From the NCBI RefSeq assembly GCF_030272615.1, contig NC_081405.1:468770008-468834007 (forward strand): a stretch of 64,000 bases of DNA, in the 5' to 3' direction. Source of the DNA: Cryptomeria japonica. Taxonomy: Eukaryota > Streptophyta > Pinopsida > Cupressales > Cupressaceae. Both the position numbers and the translations under genes were made by a program. Below, piece by piece: positions 1 through 11,089 of this stretch; position 1 is the first letter of the stretch; the number at the start of each line of letters is the position of its first letter. The notes beneath the pieces were generated by a model. It ran no database searches. It saw only the letters and a list, made by a program, of their open reading frames with translations, and was not told the DNA's origin.

Positions 1-890
1 CTTTTGTGTCTTCTTTGGCTTCATCACTTACCCTCGATTTCTTATTCAGAGGAAGATTAGAAGAATCTTCATCATAATCAAAGCCATCATAACCCTAAAA
101 AATGTGAGCATTTTCCACAAAGGGATCATCCCTGTTAGCCCTAGATTTTCCCTTCAGATGCTCATAAATTAACAAAATTAGGCCTAGGTGTGCAATGGGG
201 TAGGATTTAGGTTTCTTGGCATGGTCGGCTAGGCTATCACTAAGGGAAGAAGCTAGGTAGAAGAGCAATGAAATCTTAGATCCATGGCGGAAATGGTTAA
301 TGATGACAAAGTGGTAATTATAAACTTTCGAAAACCTTCCATCAACCATAAGGTATTCCATTAAAACTTTCAACATCTTCTACTAGAAAGATTTTACCTA
401 GTTAGGAAGATAGTAAGAAGCATTATCCTTTTTAGCGAGCCAAGCCCTTTCATCTTCAATTTTGGGGAAATTATTGGTAGCTTCCACCAAGAACTTGCGG
501 TCTCTATAGAATTTGATGCCATCCTTCTGCAAGCTGGTAACCTCCGCCACCAAATCTTCATCCAAATTCCATGTTTGGCCAAACAAAGTAACTTTATTAT
601 TGTTCCAGCCCTTTGCAAAACCATGTGACACAAACTTCTTGCTCCCGTGCAGTTTCTCCATGTAATTGGTAAAGCCATATATGTGAAACCTTCACCATAT
701 TTTCCTTTCACTTTTCTAGCTATCACAGTTGGAAGGCTCATTGCGATTAAGATTTTCCCCCATAATGTAATGGATGTTCAAGTCGAAACCCTCACCAGAG
801 TGCAAGATGACCAAATGTTGAAGAAACAAGACACTGGAATCAAAAAAACAAGGTGATTTTATTGTTGTTCAAAAAGACTTTTAAAACATT
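1..890 (-). pseudogene. Uncharacterised plant protein, downstream part (broken; runs off left edge)
   Basis: I do not recognise this family. Minus-strand reading gives continuous protein-like sequence from about 890 to 1, interrupted by several stops. It includes a stretch at 398-661 (from MEKLHGSKKFV to a KDNASYYLPN end) and one at 95-376 containing VDGRFSKVYNYHFVIINHFRHG and HLGLILLIYEHLKG, then an acidic tail with NLPLNKKSR. There is no transmembrane or catalytic motif I can name. Stops at likely Trp codons (for example near 375-395 and 700-720) suggest decay rather than chance reading. It is probably the continuation of the minus-strand fragment at 6931-7456, separated by the LINE. It could be a host gene family or the accessory gene of a transposable element. 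Confidence 0.4.
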
Positions 891-1089
891 CAAAATAACC
901 CTGCACTTAATATGATAAGGCCCATCACACCGGTGCTCATTATCACAAAGCCTAAAACTAGTAAGCAATTGACACTCTGCATCACTCCAATATCTATCAT
1001 TGAATTCCAAACCCAGAAAGGTAATAATGAAATTAACATGTACCATGGATTCTATCAAATAATAATTGCTCATGGACTCCATACTTACA

Positions 1090-2583
1090 TTATAGTTCTC
1101 TGATATACTTAGCATCCTCTGCTAAAATAACCCCCTCATTGGCTAACAAATTAGCAACCTTGTTACCTTCCCTAAAATTATGGGTAATAATCACCCTATC
1201 ATAGGCATCTAACAATTTTTCAGCATTATCAATGATATTATGGATGTTCCAAGAAGGGGAACTAATACCTTTAATAGCCTGAATAATATTGAGGGAATCC
1301 CCCTCCAGCCATATTCTTTTAAAATTAAAAATCTGAGCAAGCTGGAGGCATTTCAACATTGCCAGAGCTTCTGCTACATGGTTGTTTTGAACTCCAAATG
1401 GAGAGGCAATCATAGCAACACAAAATCCATAAGAGTTTCTGATGACCCCTCCTCCTCCAGAAATCCCAGGATTACCTTTAGCTGCACCATCAAAGTTCAC
1501 CTTAACCCAATCATGAGGGAACCTCCACACAACATTATCTCTCCTGCTCTTCATATTAGATTTCCAGAATTTGTGTATCAAATTCCATTCAGTTAGGATA
1601 CTTTTCTCATTATCAGTCATGTTAATATAACTGCACCGGTTGTTACTTTTGTGAATGGTATTGATGTTTTCTTTAATAGCCCTACAAATATTTTCAAAAA
1701 CCACCTGAGAAGAACACTTAGTCTCCCTAAAAAATTCTATTGTTTCTCTCCTTCCAGATATGCCAATAGGTCATAGGAAGGACAAAGGACCAGAGAGTCT
1801 TAATCATTGGAAACTTGAAAGGGAAAATCCATTGGCAGATGACTTAAAACTATTCTGCATTACCCAATCAACTTTCCATTGCATCCACAATTCACCCCAG
1901 ATCTCCTAGGTAAAAGAACAATGAATAAACAAATGATCCACAAACTCAACCTCTTTCTGATATAACTCACACCTATTAGGAATCATGAATCCTCTTCGAA
2001 CCAAGTTATCAATGGTAAGAATCTTGTTGTGGGTAGCAAGCCAAAAAAACATGTTAACTTTAGGAATGAGGAATCTATTCCAAATTTTAGTCCATATAGG
2101 GTTGCAGGCCTTAGTAACATTTTTTTATAAGTAGAGGCAACAGTAAAATTACCCCTAGGATTACTCTTCCAAAGGAACACATCATTGGAATCTTTACTGA
2201 TAGAAAAGGACAACAAATCATGCTGGAGAAAAGAAAAACCAGCATAAATTGCATCAAGTCTAACCCATTTATTCTCCTTCCAATAATCAAAAACCAAAGA
2301 ACCATACCTCCTTTTACATTCTTCAATGAAATGGCTACAATCCTAGTTAAAAAGAGGCTCATCTTTAATCCATACATCCTCCCAAAATATGATTTTATCA
2401 CCTTTGCCAAGGACCCATCCAGCTCCAACTTTAGTAACTAACAGATTTGATCATACTATTCCATATAAAAGATCTAGCAGGGATATCTTAAGAATAGAGA
2501 AGAGAGTGAATGGGCTAATTATGTATTTATTTATTAAACCACACCCTACTCCAATCTTTCTTAATACCATATGCCCTCCAAAT
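1090..2583 (-). pseudogene. LINE ORF2, part 3: zf-RVT region and RNase H
   Basis: The segment at 1983-2297 (SKDSNDVFLWKSNPRGNFTVAS) matches the zinc-binding zf-RVT region that follows reverse transcriptase in plant L1 elements. The frame at 1090-1704 is an RNase H domain: VNFDGAAKGNPGISGGGGV supplies the first catalytic Asp, AEALAMLKCL the Glu, WLEGDSL the second Asp, and REGNKVANLLA the C-terminal Asn/Asp block. This is the longest uninterrupted frame left in the LINE (204 codons). RNase H downstream of RT is known in many plant L1 lineages and removes RNA from the hybrid during integration. Confidence 0.85.
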
Positions 2584-3954
2584 CTATTTAGCTAACAAAG
2601 CTTTGTTGAAAGGTTTGAGAGATTTAATACCTAACCCCATGTTTCTTTTAGGATAACAAACTTTATCCCAGGAAACCAAAGCAATCCTTTTCTTATCTTC
2701 CACACCAGACCAAAGAAATCTTTTCTGAATTCTTAATAAAGCTTCAACATATTTGACTGGTATACTAAACAAGCTAAGAGTATAAACATGTAAATTCTAA
2801 AGAGTAGCTTGAAGAAGCTAAAGCTTACCAGCCTGTGATAGCATAGAGCCTTTCCAACTGGCCAATTTTTTGTTGTTTATCAGTTAAGGAATTCTAGAAA
2901 GAGTTTGGAGGAGCCAAACCAAGAGGGAGACCCAAATAAATAGAGGGGAGCAGCTCAACCTTACAACCAATTATGTTAGCAATCCTCTATTACCTCAATA
3001 ATGGGGTATTGATAAAGTAAATAGCGGATTTCTCCCAATTAACCTATTGTCTAGTAGCAAGGGAATAAGATCTAAGAGCACCTTTGAAGGAAGAAGATTT
3101 GCTAACAGAACAATATCCCAACAATATTGTATCATCAACAAACTGTTGATGTGTGCAGAAAACATTAGCAGAAGAGGGTTGCAACCCTTTGATAGTTTTA
3201 TTCCTTTTCAACTTGCGGATCAATTTGCTCAAAAATTCTGCCAAAATGGTGAAGAGAATAGGAAAAATAGGGTCTCCTTTCCTAAGACCCCTTGAAGATT
3301 TAAAAAATCTAGATGGAGATCCATTAATAAGAATAGAAAAATTTGGTGTAGATATCAACTCTCTAGTGATTTTAATAACCTTCTCATCAAATCCAAAGGC
3401 TTCCATGATCATAAAAAGAGCTTACCATTCAACCCTATCATAGGATTTTACCAAATCCATCTTTATAAGAAATCCCTCTTTGTTTGCAGCATTAAGAGAG
3501 TGGATATTCTCATACACAAGAATAATAGAATCCAAAATCTGCCTACGTGGGACAAATCCTTTTTGCTCCTCAGAGATAATAAGGGGGAGAACAACCAACA
3601 ATCTAGAAGTCAGGAATTTTGAGATTATCTTGTAAAACTAATTACAAAGACTTATTGGCCTAAAATTACCCATGGAATCAACTCCAACCACCTTAGGAAT
3701 TAGAGCAATGAAAGTAGAATTGATTTCTTTAATAATTCTTCTAGATCCAAAGAATTTTTTGACAGCATTGGCCGTGTCATTCCCAACAATATGCCAATAT
3801 TCTTGAAAGAAAAACATTGGGAAGCCATCCGGGCCCGGAGCCTTGTCCCCTTGAAAGGAGAAAATGACTTTTTAATTTCCTCAACTGAAGGGATAGCAGA
3901 TAATATCTTATTCTAATGAGGTCCAATAATCTTAAGAATATTATCAACCAGTTC
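2584..3954 (-). pseudogene. LINE ORF2, part 2: reverse transcriptase
   Basis: Minus-strand translation, crossing several frameshifts, gives the plant L1 reverse-transcriptase blocks in order. They are KAPGPDGFPMFFFQEYW near 3790-3850, RPISLCN then FYKIISKFLTSRL near 3600-3670, EEQKGFVPRRQILDSI near 3530-3590, KMDLVKSYDRVEW near 3420-3470, and GLRKGDPIFPILF near 3250-3300. The catalytic FVDD is encoded by 3131-3142. The C-terminal part at 2584-2772 (KRFLWSG, ALVSWDKVCYPKRNMGLG) is the post-RT region typical of these elements. The catalytic Asp pair survives, but the frame does not. Confidence 0.85.
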
Positions 3955-5209
3955 TTATTGCTTAACAATGTCAATTTCCTTGCTACCTATCAGGATGCTA
4001 GAGAAGAACCTAATATCTTCATCACCTATGTCATCATCTTTGAGAAGAATTTTGTCATCAACAATTAATCTGGAAATTTTGCTAGCCGCTTTATGCTTCA
4101 TTGAGGTCATATGAAAGAATTTAGTGTTTCTATCACTGGCTTCCAACCAAATATCCCTAGATCTCTGCCTCCAATAAATTTCTTCTCTTGAAATAGTGTT
4201 GTGTAATTTAGCTAGAACCTCATCTTCATTAGCCTTGGGAAACATCTTATAACCATCTTTCTGAATTGTGTTTTGAATCTGTTCTAGTTCCTCCTTTAGC
4301 TTCCTCTTGGCTTCAAAAATATCTCCAAAAACCTTTTTATTCCAAATCTTAATGTTATATTTGGTATTTCTTAAATTTTTAGCAACTTTGAACATGGCAA
4401 AACCATCCACAGTAATACTCCACCATTTGGCAATGGAAGTTTCCAAAGAAGGGTGTGAAATCCACATTTTTTCAAACCGGAATGGAAAACAATGTTTGCC
4501 CTTAACATAATCAGCAACAAAATAAATGGGATAATGATCCGATCCTATTCCGTTAATAACAAACAAATAATATCTATACTTAAAGATCCAGTCAAGAGTG
4601 ATAAGGGATCTATCTAGCCTTACCTGAATAAGATCTCCTCTATCTCTTCGATTAGACCAAGTGTAGGAATCTCTAGAAAGGTCGACATCAATCAGGGCAT
4701 TGGCATTGATGATGTCCATAAGATCAATCCTACTATCTAGTTGAGCTTGAGTTCCTCCAAATTTGTCCATCTCTTGCAAAGGAGTGTTGAAATCTCCCAT
4801 CAACAGCCAACTGTCCTGGGAGAAAGACCCCCTTTTATGCTAGATTTTGTCCCAAAATTTACTCCTAGCAGCTTTAGAATTTGGAGCATTAATGTTGGTG
4901 ACCAACCCATTCCTGTCCTTCAACAATGCATTTAACTCTCATAGACATGATATTACACTCTTCATCAATCAAATCTCCATCAATAGTTTTCTTATTCCAA
5001 AATATGGCCACCCCACCAGACGTTCCATTTGAACTACTACCACAAACAACCCCCTATTTACAGAAATTTAATTTTTCAACTTTTTCCTTACTCATTTTAG
5101 TTTCTTGAACTAGGATGATGTCTGGCTTATGATCTCTAATAAAATTCCTTAATACATCCTATTTATGGAGATCATTTAGGCCTCGTATATTCTAAGAAAT
5201 TACCTTCAT
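3955..5209 (-). pseudogene. LINE ORF2, part 1: AP-type endonuclease
   Basis: This domain nicks the target to prime reverse transcription. The ORF2 start is placed at the ATG complementary to 5207-5209, giving MKVIS-stop-NIRGLND; the canonical Trp of this motif is a TAG here. Next come PDIILVQETKM (catalytic Glu) and GVAIFWNK. Across 3955-4803 there follow MMGDFNTPL, SYTWSNRR, RLDRSL and GSDHYPI, the usual catalytic Asp, Asn and His motifs of the exonuclease-endonuclease-phosphatase fold. The rest of the segment (FRFEKMW, the KLKEELEQIQ helix, FFHMTSMKHK) is the linker leading into the reverse transcriptase. Confidence 0.85.
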
Positions 5210-5239
5210 TTGGAAACCTGGGAGTAGGATTTCTGAATG

Positions 5240-6913
5240 GTTCGCTACCTTCCATCAGCTATATTTTGTTTACTCTCCTGGTCCCTATGCCACTTCAAAG
5301 TTTTTCATCCCTACGGGGATTTGGAGAGACCAATGTCCACCTTAGACCTGGTTCTAGTTTTAACCCCATTAGAGAAACCTGTCCTCTTGTTTTTCTTTTT
5401 TCCCACTCCTATTATTTCTTCATCATCTTCATCTTTATGTGTTGATTGCTTACTATTCCAAGGTTCTCCTATTCTCTGAGAAGAGGTGGGCAATTTAGTT
5501 CCAAAACTCTGAAATAGAGAGTTAAGGTTGACCTAAGGCGATCCGAACTGGGTGTTTTTTTCAATGATAATGTCTAGACCTTCAAAGTCCTTTGGACACT
5601 CTTTATTATTTTCCTTTTCTGTATCTTTTAGAGCCTCATATTGTGATTCATTTAAGTTGCCAATCTCACCATCTTCAAGAGTTTCTTCTATACTTTCATT
5701 TTCTTCCTCCTGAATCTATAAAACTTCAAATCCATTGACTGCTTTGACTTCAAATACATTATCTGCATCCTTTCTAACTTCCTTCTGAAGTATCCTTGAA
5801 AGGACTAGCTTTCCCATCATCCTTTGTTATATCTTTTGAGTTACTAGGAAGTCCACTTCCTCCTTCCACTCTACCCTCCTCAGTTTTGTTCATCTTCTCT
5901 TTCTAGATCTATTTAACATGATTGTTATGCTTCTAAGCATTCTTAGGGTTACATGGACAAGCCTTTGCCCAATGTCCAACTTTCTTACAAGAGAAACACA
6001 CAAATGGGAGGGAGTCAAACTCTATAACTCATTCCCACTTTCCTAGCTTGGAATTTATTTCAATTGAGCTAGGAAGGTCCATATTCTATGAAATATTAAC
6101 ACATATCCTTGCATACACCAACCTCTTTCATGTTGTTGTCCTAGAATCTATAGCCACAAGCTCCCTGAAGGAGTTAACAATGCCTGTAAACACATCCTCC
6201 AACCAAAATTCAATTGGCAAACCAAGCAACCACACCCAGACCAGAGAAAATTCAAAAAAGGAATCATTGAGCTCCATATTTGGGGACCATTTTCTTAAGG
6301 ATAAGGAAGATTTCCCAAGCATCTAGGGTTCTCCACTCAGAGCCATTTCCAAATCTTCCCCACGGGAGAAAGAAAAGACAAATAATCCCCTTGACAAGGC
6401 TGAGACATCAACTTGTCCTTTCAACCTCCATTTTCTCTTAACAAAAGACCTAACGACTTCAATATTAGGTCTTGATCCAACAAATTTTCCCACTAAAGAG
6501 AAAGCCATTAGAGAAATACTATGGTCTATGACCACATCAGGTACTACAATAGCTAATCTACCTATCTTTCTATCAGAAATATCTTCCATAGAGGGAAAAG
6601 ATGATTTACTAGTGGGTTTATTTGCAAATAAGTTGTTCCAAGGTTTGAGAACCTTCACCTCAATCATCTTTTCCACCTTAGCGTTCAAGATCTTGGGACC
6701 CAACTTTGAAGAATCTTCAGTAATTTTAAAGTCAAGAGGAGGGTCTCAATGCCATGGGTCCCCATCCTTTAGACCATCCTCATCATCCACCATAGATCCC
6801 AAAGAGACAAGTTGTCCTTTAGTTGCATAGGTAGCAGAACCAGAGGAACCAGCCACGGTGTTCCCTCCATTCACAGAATTCAAATTTCCCTCCAGCTGCG
6901 CTATTCCCTCCAT
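5240..6913 (-). pseudogene. LINE ORF1: gag-like RNA-binding protein with DUF4283 and CCHC knuckle
   Basis: ORF1 of plant L1 elements coats the element RNA. The start is taken at the ATG complementary to 6911-6913, the first in a frame beginning MEGIAQLEGN. A stop falls after about 57 codons. The DUF4283-like region follows at about 6128-6703 (SLMAFSLVGKFVG, RKWSPN, VWVWLLGLPIEFW). A zinc knuckle with C-x2-C-x4-H-x4-C spacing (CFSCKKVGHWAKAC) lies at 5957-5999. A basic stretch, GVGKKKNKRTG, lies near 5380-5410 and could be a nuclear-localisation type tail. Multiple stops occur after the knuckle. Location upstream of and on the same strand as the endonuclease frame supports the ORF1 call. Confidence 0.75.
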
Positions 6914-6930
6914 TCTAGTTATCCTATTGA

Positions 6931-7456
6931 CTAGTTGATATGCATCCTAATTTTATTAATGAGATTTTTGATTTTATATACTACTCTAGTTAACTCGTTT
7001 ACCTCTTCATTAGTCACTGACTTTAAAGCGGGCACCTTTCTAGTAGAACATAATTTGGTCAAATCTCTTAGGGCTTCCTTATAAATCAAGTATGGTTGAT
7101 CCAACCATGGAAAATCTTCATGAATTCTATTCAACACAATATTTATTATTTCTTCATCACAAAAGATAGGGAAATTACTCCAAGTATCTAACCCCATATG
7201 TCCTACACCAACATAATTAAATTTAAACCTCTACAAACCATTGACTAGATGAGTTCCTTGAAATCACTGATCTTGTGATGATTATATATACTTCCATATA
7301 AACATGAATGTAATAGTGGATATCTTCTTTACATACAACCTTACTAGGGACAACATAAAAAGCACAGAAAGGACCATCTACCATAGCAACAAATGAACGA
7401 TTCTAAAAAATAGGTTGACCCTCATCATGAACACTAATAATTATAGAATTTTCCAT
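6931..7456 (-). pseudogene. Uncharacterised plant protein, upstream part (probable start at 7456)
   Basis: The family is not recognised. A minus-strand ATG complementary to 7454-7456 begins MENSIIISVHDEGQPIF, then a stop, then NRSFVAMVDGPFCAFYVVPSK. A frame at 6931-7197 follows, with GLDTWSNFPIFCDEEI, EDFPWLDQPYLIYKEAL and VNELTRVVYKIKNLINK, the last being helix-like and basic. It stops exactly where the LINE begins. The same strand and a similarly degraded, protein-like composition beyond the LINE (1-890) suggest one gene split by the insertion. No domain or targeting signal is identifiable. Confidence 0.4.
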
Positions 7457-7849
7457 TGAAAGATTACAATTTGAAAGAAATACCTTTGATGAACTGCAAT
7501 ATCACCTAAGATCTCATTTTCATTCACCATCTCCTCAATTGCAATTGCATAAAATGATCTTCAAAACATAATATATATTCACCACTTAGGGTTTTTGAAG
7601 GGTTTGTCAAAATGATGGCACACTATATACCAGAGACTATGAAAAAATTCTAGATTACTAGATCCACTCAAAAATTGTTGGAATCACTTTCCAAACTTCT
7701 ACCATGTTGAGAGAAACTTAGAATCAAATCACCATGGGGCATAAGATGTCTTCGTTAAGCTCCCCCCCTTAGACAATGTTGTCTGATTTAGTTTCCAAAA
7801 GAAGGGTTAGCACCCACAATAGGTATGGATTAATCTTCAATATTCTCTT
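7457..7849. other. AT-rich stretch without a recognised gene
   Basis: This may be the 5' flank of the uncharacterised gene starting at 7456. It contains a run of seven C near 7764-7770 followed by TTAGACAATGTTGTCT, a 14-bp near-palindrome next to a pyrimidine tract. Read on the minus strand, the C run would be a purine tract just past the zinc-knuckle gag fragment, so it may be the polypurine tract of that element. No matching LTR was found. Confidence 0.25.
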
Positions 7850-8217
7850 CATCTTTATCTTCTAATTTATGTACCCACATCATCTTCATCTTCTCCTTCT
7901 CTTCATTGATATCAATTTTCTTTTTTTTTAATAAACTACCTTCTAATTCCTTCTTCTGCATTATCTCATAATATGTCTCATTTTATTACAGTTGTAGCAT
8001 ATCGGGCCTTGTTGAGATTTAGTTCCATTCATTCTTCCATTTCATTTCTTCCAACATTCCTAAATTTAATTTGCATTCAATAGCTTTGTGCCCATATACA
8101 TTACAAAAATAACAATATCCTTAAAAGATTAAACACCTCTACCAAAACTTGAATTACCATTTCCATTCCAATTCAACCTACTTCTACACTCACTTTCTCT
8201 ATGTCCAAACTTATTAT
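7850..8217 (-). pseudogene. Retrotransposon gag fragment with zinc knuckles
   Basis: Minus-strand reading gives up to three CCHC-type knuckles of the kind found in LTR-retrotransposon nucleocapsids. The first is degraded and lacks its first cysteines (NNKFGHRESEC, near 8180-8217). The second is complete in spacing (CYFCNVYGHKAIEC, near 8068-8115). The third is broken (CYNCNKMRHIM, near 7965-8000). A basic, lysine-rich tail (GSLLKKKK) follows. The fragment is cut at 8218, where an outer LTR begins, so the N-terminal capsid part is missing from this position. Confidence 0.6.
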
Positions 8218-8462
8218 TGTAATGGTGTAATTTAAAATTAAGGTTTCACCAATTAAGATAATAAAACCACTAACTAACCAAATTAACCATATATTAAAAC
8301 AATGGTGAATCTAATAGATCTAGCCACAATTCAAATAAGGAAAGGGTTGAAATTCTTATTAGATTGACTGGTTTGTTTGCCTCCTTTCTAAATTGAAATT
8401 TGATTTGTAATTGTAAAATTAGGACAAAATGAGAGACAATTGAAGTAAATTGACGAATACAT
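8218..8462 (-). repeat. Outer-element left LTR, segment 1
   Basis: It matches 62905-63146 with scattered substitutions. Shared blocks include GGTTTCACCAATTAAGATAA and GGTTTGTTTGCCTCC. It begins TG and is cut after the AATACA at 8456-8461, exactly where the right copy runs on into sequence resembling 17508. Confidence 0.75.
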
Positions 8463-8859
8463 TGTTAGCATCTCAAAATTTTAGAATTTTTTCTAGTGCC
8501 TATGTTGAAAAGATCAATTATATCATTCATAAACACATTTTAGAAGTATGCCCTAGAAGCACACTTTAAAAGTGTAAAACTTGAAATCCCAAGATTACTA
8601 GGTCAAATCACTAGGGAATCATTTTATCCTACAATAAATGAGTATTTGTGTTCCTTTCTATCCCCTCACAGTCAAATCTGACATGTTTTCAAAGTGGAAA
8701 GTTTTAGGGTTTTGAGACAAGTGTGGAGTTTGCAAATTGCAAGTCTTCTGAGTAGCCATTTTTAGAAGTCAATATTTCACTAACTAATGTGTTTCCTATA
8801 AAATTGACTATTCCCCATAATTTTTCTAGTAATGATGAAATTCTATGCCCATTTGCAAA

Positions 8860-9300
8860 ACCCTAGGACCTCATTTAGTATTTTTCCCAAGTCCAATCCA
8901 TTTGCAATTTATTGAGTTTGTTGCTTACACATTGAAAAGTTTATCAATATGGTCTTCTGTGGAAATTTCACATCCAGATGAATTTCACATTGAACCAATT
9001 GGTCCCCACCATTTTATGTATCACAACAAACTCTTGTGCATTGTTTTGAAGTCCTAGCACTCCATTTGATATTTATCCAAAATCAAAACCATGTGCAATT
9101 TATTCATATTTGCAAACTGCATTGTGCCTGAAAAATTTAAAGGGCCAACTTTGAGAGCATATATTCTAATACCTACTAATCATCACAAGAAACCACTTTG
9201 CAAATGTACTTATGTCACCTTCATGTACATGCCTGCTAGTTTTCATGGTCGTCAGATTCCATTTGATATTTTTTCAAAACTCTGACTTTTCTTGGTTTGA
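8860..9300. repeat. Degenerate tandem repeat, period about 185-195 bp
   Basis: Three related blocks occur near 8870, 9060 and 9250, sharing a CCATTTGATATTT-like core followed by CCAA and, in the first two, GTGCAATTTATT or TTTGCAATTTATT. Similarity is weak and read by eye. Confidence 0.3.
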
Positions 9301-11089
9301 ATGGTTTTCCGAACAATGTTTTGTCAAAACAACTTCAGTGGCCAACTTTGATGGAAAATATCTTGCACCCCAAGATGAACTTCTTAGAACCGTTTGTTGT
9401 TGTACAGTCTTTGGCCATATGTCTACATGTTGGTCATAGTGCAAAAATGGTAGAAAGCAGGTTTTAATGAGAACACGCTTCATTTTTTTCACTAGGAAGC
9501 ATACAAAAGTTGTTTAGAGTCAAATTCCATGGCAAAAATTATTTTGGAACAAATTTTTTTTATGGACCCACAAGGGGACCTAACTTGTGTCAAAGAAGGT
9601 TAAAACTATTTTCCATTTAAATGAGATTTTGAATTTCAAATATTTTTATTTAAATCATTAGTGATTTAAAGAATAACACATTTGACAATTATATGGTAAA
9701 TAGGCAATGACACTATACTCCTACTATGGAAACCAAATTAATTATTACCCAAAATGTGGAGGGAGATGAAACAGTAATATTGAAATCATTTTTAGTGAGC
9801 TAAATATACACTTTACAGTGAGCATTAATATAATTTTAAAGGGGCTAGTATGGGGCCTATATGTCTTTTCACTATAAGAGTTGAAATCATCACAAGTCTT
9901 ATTGAGTTATGTTTGAAGGAGTGACATTTCATGGATCAATTGCCAGTCTCAAACAATTCTTGAGAATGCAACCGATGAGTCATAAACAACATGCATGTAT
10001 TGGTTGACAACGCCTTCACATGGAATGTGATGATTACAACATTTGCATAAAATGAATTTGTTGATAAGTCTTTGGAGATGCTTTGGTAAACATATGAGAA
10101 CATGTGCTGATTTGTTGTAATTATTTTATGCACAGACAACACATGGACTATACGTATTTGGGAGTAACTGATTCAAAGTTTGGAAATGTTCTCTAATTTA
10201 TGCTTAGATTAACAGACAACATTGGATGTCAATGGTTGTATTAAGACAAAGAGATATTTTAATAATATTGTTGGGTGAATATTTTGTCACCAATGTACTA
10301 ATGACAAAATATATAATTCACACAATGCTATGCGGAGAAATTAATCTCTCCTCTCATCAAGGGGAGGTTCCCTATGAAATTTCTCCTCTAATTAATAAGA
10401 AATTAAATTTGTGGGTTGGCGTTGGGCATATAACTCCAGATACTTAAAGAAAAGAACTATTAGTCTAATAAACTACACCAAGAGTTACTATTAAGCAACA
10501 CAAAGTCTCCTTTAAAGTAACACTAATTCACACTGATCGTTACAAATTAAACAATTAGAAACTTAGTTTAAAGCTCAAATTTTTTAAGTATAGATTTCTA
10601 ATTCATTAAACTACAAATAACTGCAGCAATACAAAGCTTACCACAAGTTAATTTATTAGTAGGTTTCTCAAGTATGCTAAGAGTACAAAGTCTACTTTGC
10701 AAGATTTGAGAGCTCTCTAATCGCGTAGCAATATCTTAAAGATCAAAGAAGTAAAGATAGTATATATTCAATGGACGTAGGAACATTAAATTATATAAAT
10801 GATTTTCTTGATACAACACAAAGTTTGTGCTCAACAAAACTGTTTTCTTTATTTGTTTGATAAGATTTTCACCACAAAAAGCCCAAAGTCTTAGTTGGGA
10901 TAATAAATCTATAGAGTTTTGCTAAGCATGAAAAAGATAAAATATTTACAAAAAAGGTCCTCCTTATATAGGGAAAGAAGTTGAGAAAAAGGTGGGCATA
11001 GTTGACTTATTCAACTGCACAGTCCCATTTTACTACAACTACTACATAAAGAAAACATGCAACAACACAAAAATTGACAACATTTATCA
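9301..11089. other. Non-coding left part of the 9-kb insertion
   Basis: There is no supported reading frame. A TATA-like sequence read on the minus strand (CCTATATAAGG, 10963-10973) lies beside the degraded gene, with the polarity expected of a promoter in a 3' LTR. The stretch at 10330-10400 contains short inverted AT-rich repeats (GGAGAAATTAAT and ATTAATAAG). I see nothing else. Confidence 0.3.

Larger units (their letters stand above)
845..6930 (-). mobile_element. L1-type LINE (non-LTR retrotransposon), nearly full length, degraded
   Basis: Two consecutive minus-strand reading frames carry the standard plant L1 order: ORF1 (DUF4283-like region, then a CCHC knuckle) followed by ORF2 (endonuclease, reverse transcriptase, zf-RVT, RNase H). 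The 5' end lies just upstream of the ORF1 start at 6913. After the RNase H, an AATAAAA signal is read on the minus strand near 860-870, and no poly(A) tail remains. I could not find a convincing target-site duplication by eye, so both ends are approximate. Many stops and frameshifts make it inactive. Confidence 0.8.

Noticed and set aside
1240..1596. Plus-strand open frame of 118 codons
   Set aside because: It is the antisense shadow of the LINE RNase H frame at 1090-1704.
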